A stretch of 5,703 bases of DNA from assembly GCF_937949835.1 (NCBI RefSeq), contig NZ_CALEDC010000427.1:1-5703 (forward strand). Reading direction: 5' to 3'. The notes below the pieces were generated by a model. It saw only the letters and a program-made list of their open reading frames with translations, was not told where the DNA came from and ran no database searches. Positions 5,037-5,703 of the stretch are shown here, piece after piece. This stretch comes from an uncultured Campylobacter sp. Its GTDB lineage: Bacteria > Campylobacterota > Campylobacteria > Campylobacterales > Campylobacteraceae. How positions within the stretch are numbered: position 1 is the first letter of the stretch; each line of letters begins with the position of its first letter. Both the position numbers and the translations under genes were made by a program.

Positions 5037-5687
5037 ATGAAAATCGCTAAATTTTTTAAAGCTTTAGCCGCCGTTTGCCTGCTCGGCTCGGGTGCAAACG
5101 CGCTGGAGGTGGGCGTTAATTATCAAGTGCTGCAAAAGCCGCTAAATGTGCCGAAAAACAGTGTCGTTAAAATTTTTAACTACGAGTGCCCGCACTGCTA
5201 TGCGTTCGATAGGACGGTCACGCCGCAGCTGATGAAAAAGCTTGAGGGGACGGAGTTTTTGCCGTGGCATCTAAAGACCAAGGGTGTGTTCGGACAGACG
5301 GCGAGCGGTATATTCGCAGCCCTCATCGTGCTTGATGAAAAGGACGATGTGAGCCCGCTAAGCGACGAGTCGAAATTTAAAAAGGCGAAATTCGCGATTT
5401 ACAAAGCGATCCACGACAAAAAGGACGATTTTGGCAGCGGCAGTGATAAACAAAGGTTCATCAAAACCGCGCTGGATGCCGCGGGCGTGAGCATGAGCGA
5501 ATATGAAGCGGCGCTGGCTAGCAAAAAGGCGCAGGCTCTGCTCGCGCAGTGGGACGCGGGCTACGAGGTCGCGGTGATTTCAGGCGTGCCAGCGTTCGTC
5601 GTGAGCGGCAAGTATCTCTTAAACACTTCCTCGTTCGGCTCCGTCGATGAAATGGTCGCCGCGGTAAAGGAGCTGCTGGCGAAATAG
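5037..5687 (+). CDS. Periplasmic DsbA-family thiol:disulfide oxidase (DsbL-like)
   Basis: This exported thioredoxin-fold protein donates disulfide bonds to secreted proteins and is normally reoxidised by a DsbB/DsbI membrane protein. The 216-residue precursor has a signal peptide ending in ANA after residue 22 (MKIAKFFK, then AALAAVCLLGSG-like core). The active site is CPHC at 51-54 within NYECPHCYAF, the DsbA-type sequence; E. coli DsbL has CPFC. The helical insertion spans about 85-170 and the cis-proline is P185 in GVPAFVV. ATG 5037 is fixed by AAAGGA (5026-5031), five bases upstream, and by the signal peptide. It lies downstream of assT with only the aldo/keto reductase between, so AssT, with its paired cysteines C432 and C437, is the most likely dedicated client, as in the assT-dsbL-dsbI locus. 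A general DsbA role is equally possible. Only 16 bases follow the stop, so any dsbI/dsbB partner would lie outside the window. Confidence 0.92.
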   Translation: MKIAKFFKALAAVCLLGSGANALEVGVNYQVLQKPLNVPKNSVVKIFNYECPHCYAFDRTVTPQLMKKLEGTEFLPWHLKTKGVFGQTASGIFAALIVLDEKDDVSPLSDESKFKKAKFAIYKAIHDKKDDFGSGSDKQRFIKTALDAAGVSMSEYEAALASKKAQALLAQWDAGYEVAVISGVPAFVVSGKYLLNTSSFGSVDEMVAAVKELLAK

Positions 5688-5703
5688 GTCTTGTCGCATT
5701 AAA

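Noticed and set aside
4832..5050. A 72-codon open frame on the plus strand overlapping the start of the DsbL-like gene
   Set aside because: It starts inside an inverted-repeat arm, has no ribosome site, overlaps the next gene's signal peptide in another frame, and its translation resembles no family I know. The region reads better as a regulatory spacer.
5076..5078. C14 in the signal peptide of the DsbL-like protein as a lipoprotein cysteine
   Set aside because: The residues before it (AAV) do not make a lipobox, which needs Gly, Ala or Ser directly before Cys, and a good signal peptidase I site (ANA) follows at residues 20-22.

Overview
The window looks like chromosomal DNA of a Campylobacter-type epsilonproteobacterium. 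The evidence is the many AAATTT/TTTAAA stretches in spacers and genes, the AAGGAG ribosome sites about 5 nt before start codons, the TATAAT-type -10 boxes without clear -35 boxes, and the pairing of a periplasmic arylsulfate sulfotransferase with a DsbA-family oxidase. The fairly G+C-rich coding sequence suggests one of the G+C-richer, oral-type species (gracilis/rectus/showae-like) rather than C. jejuni. The species is an inference.

Layout, left to right: (1) 8-769 (+), an intact classical short-chain dehydrogenase followed by a stem-loop. (2) 1021-1606 (+), an NAD(P)-binding Rossmann-fold gene of the atypical SDR type, broken by a one-base frameshift near 1447. (3) 1630-1839 (-), a small tautomerase of the 4-oxalocrotonate tautomerase superfamily with its own extended -10 promoter. 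(4) A 188-bp divergent spacer with overlapping inverted repeats. (5) 2028-3800 (+), a full-length exported aryl-sulfate sulfotransferase (AssT/AstA). (6) 3928 or 3961-4782 (+), an aldo/keto reductase whose natural start appears to be ATA. (7) A 254-bp spacer holding an 11-bp inverted repeat, an imperfect direct repeat and a promoter-like site. (8) 5037-5687 (+), an exported DsbA/DsbL-like thiol oxidase with a CPHC active site.

Working together: AssT moves sulfate between phenolic compounds in the periplasm and carries two closely spaced cysteines just before its catalytic histidine. The DsbA-like protein is the natural candidate to form that disulfide, as in the assT-dsbL-dsbI locus of uropathogenic E. 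coli. Here an aldo/keto reductase gene sits between the two, and no DsbB/DsbI membrane partner is visible before the window ends. The three cytoplasmic NAD(P)H-type oxidoreductases (one broken) and the tautomerase may be ordinary neighbours; nothing in the sequence ties them to sulfate transfer.

I see no RNA genes, insertion sequences, CRISPR arrays or phage genes, and no clearly new multi-gene system. The most notable points are the probable ATA start, the frameshifted gene, the split AssT/Dsb arrangement, the third cysteine in AssT, and the repeat structures in the two regulatory spacers.
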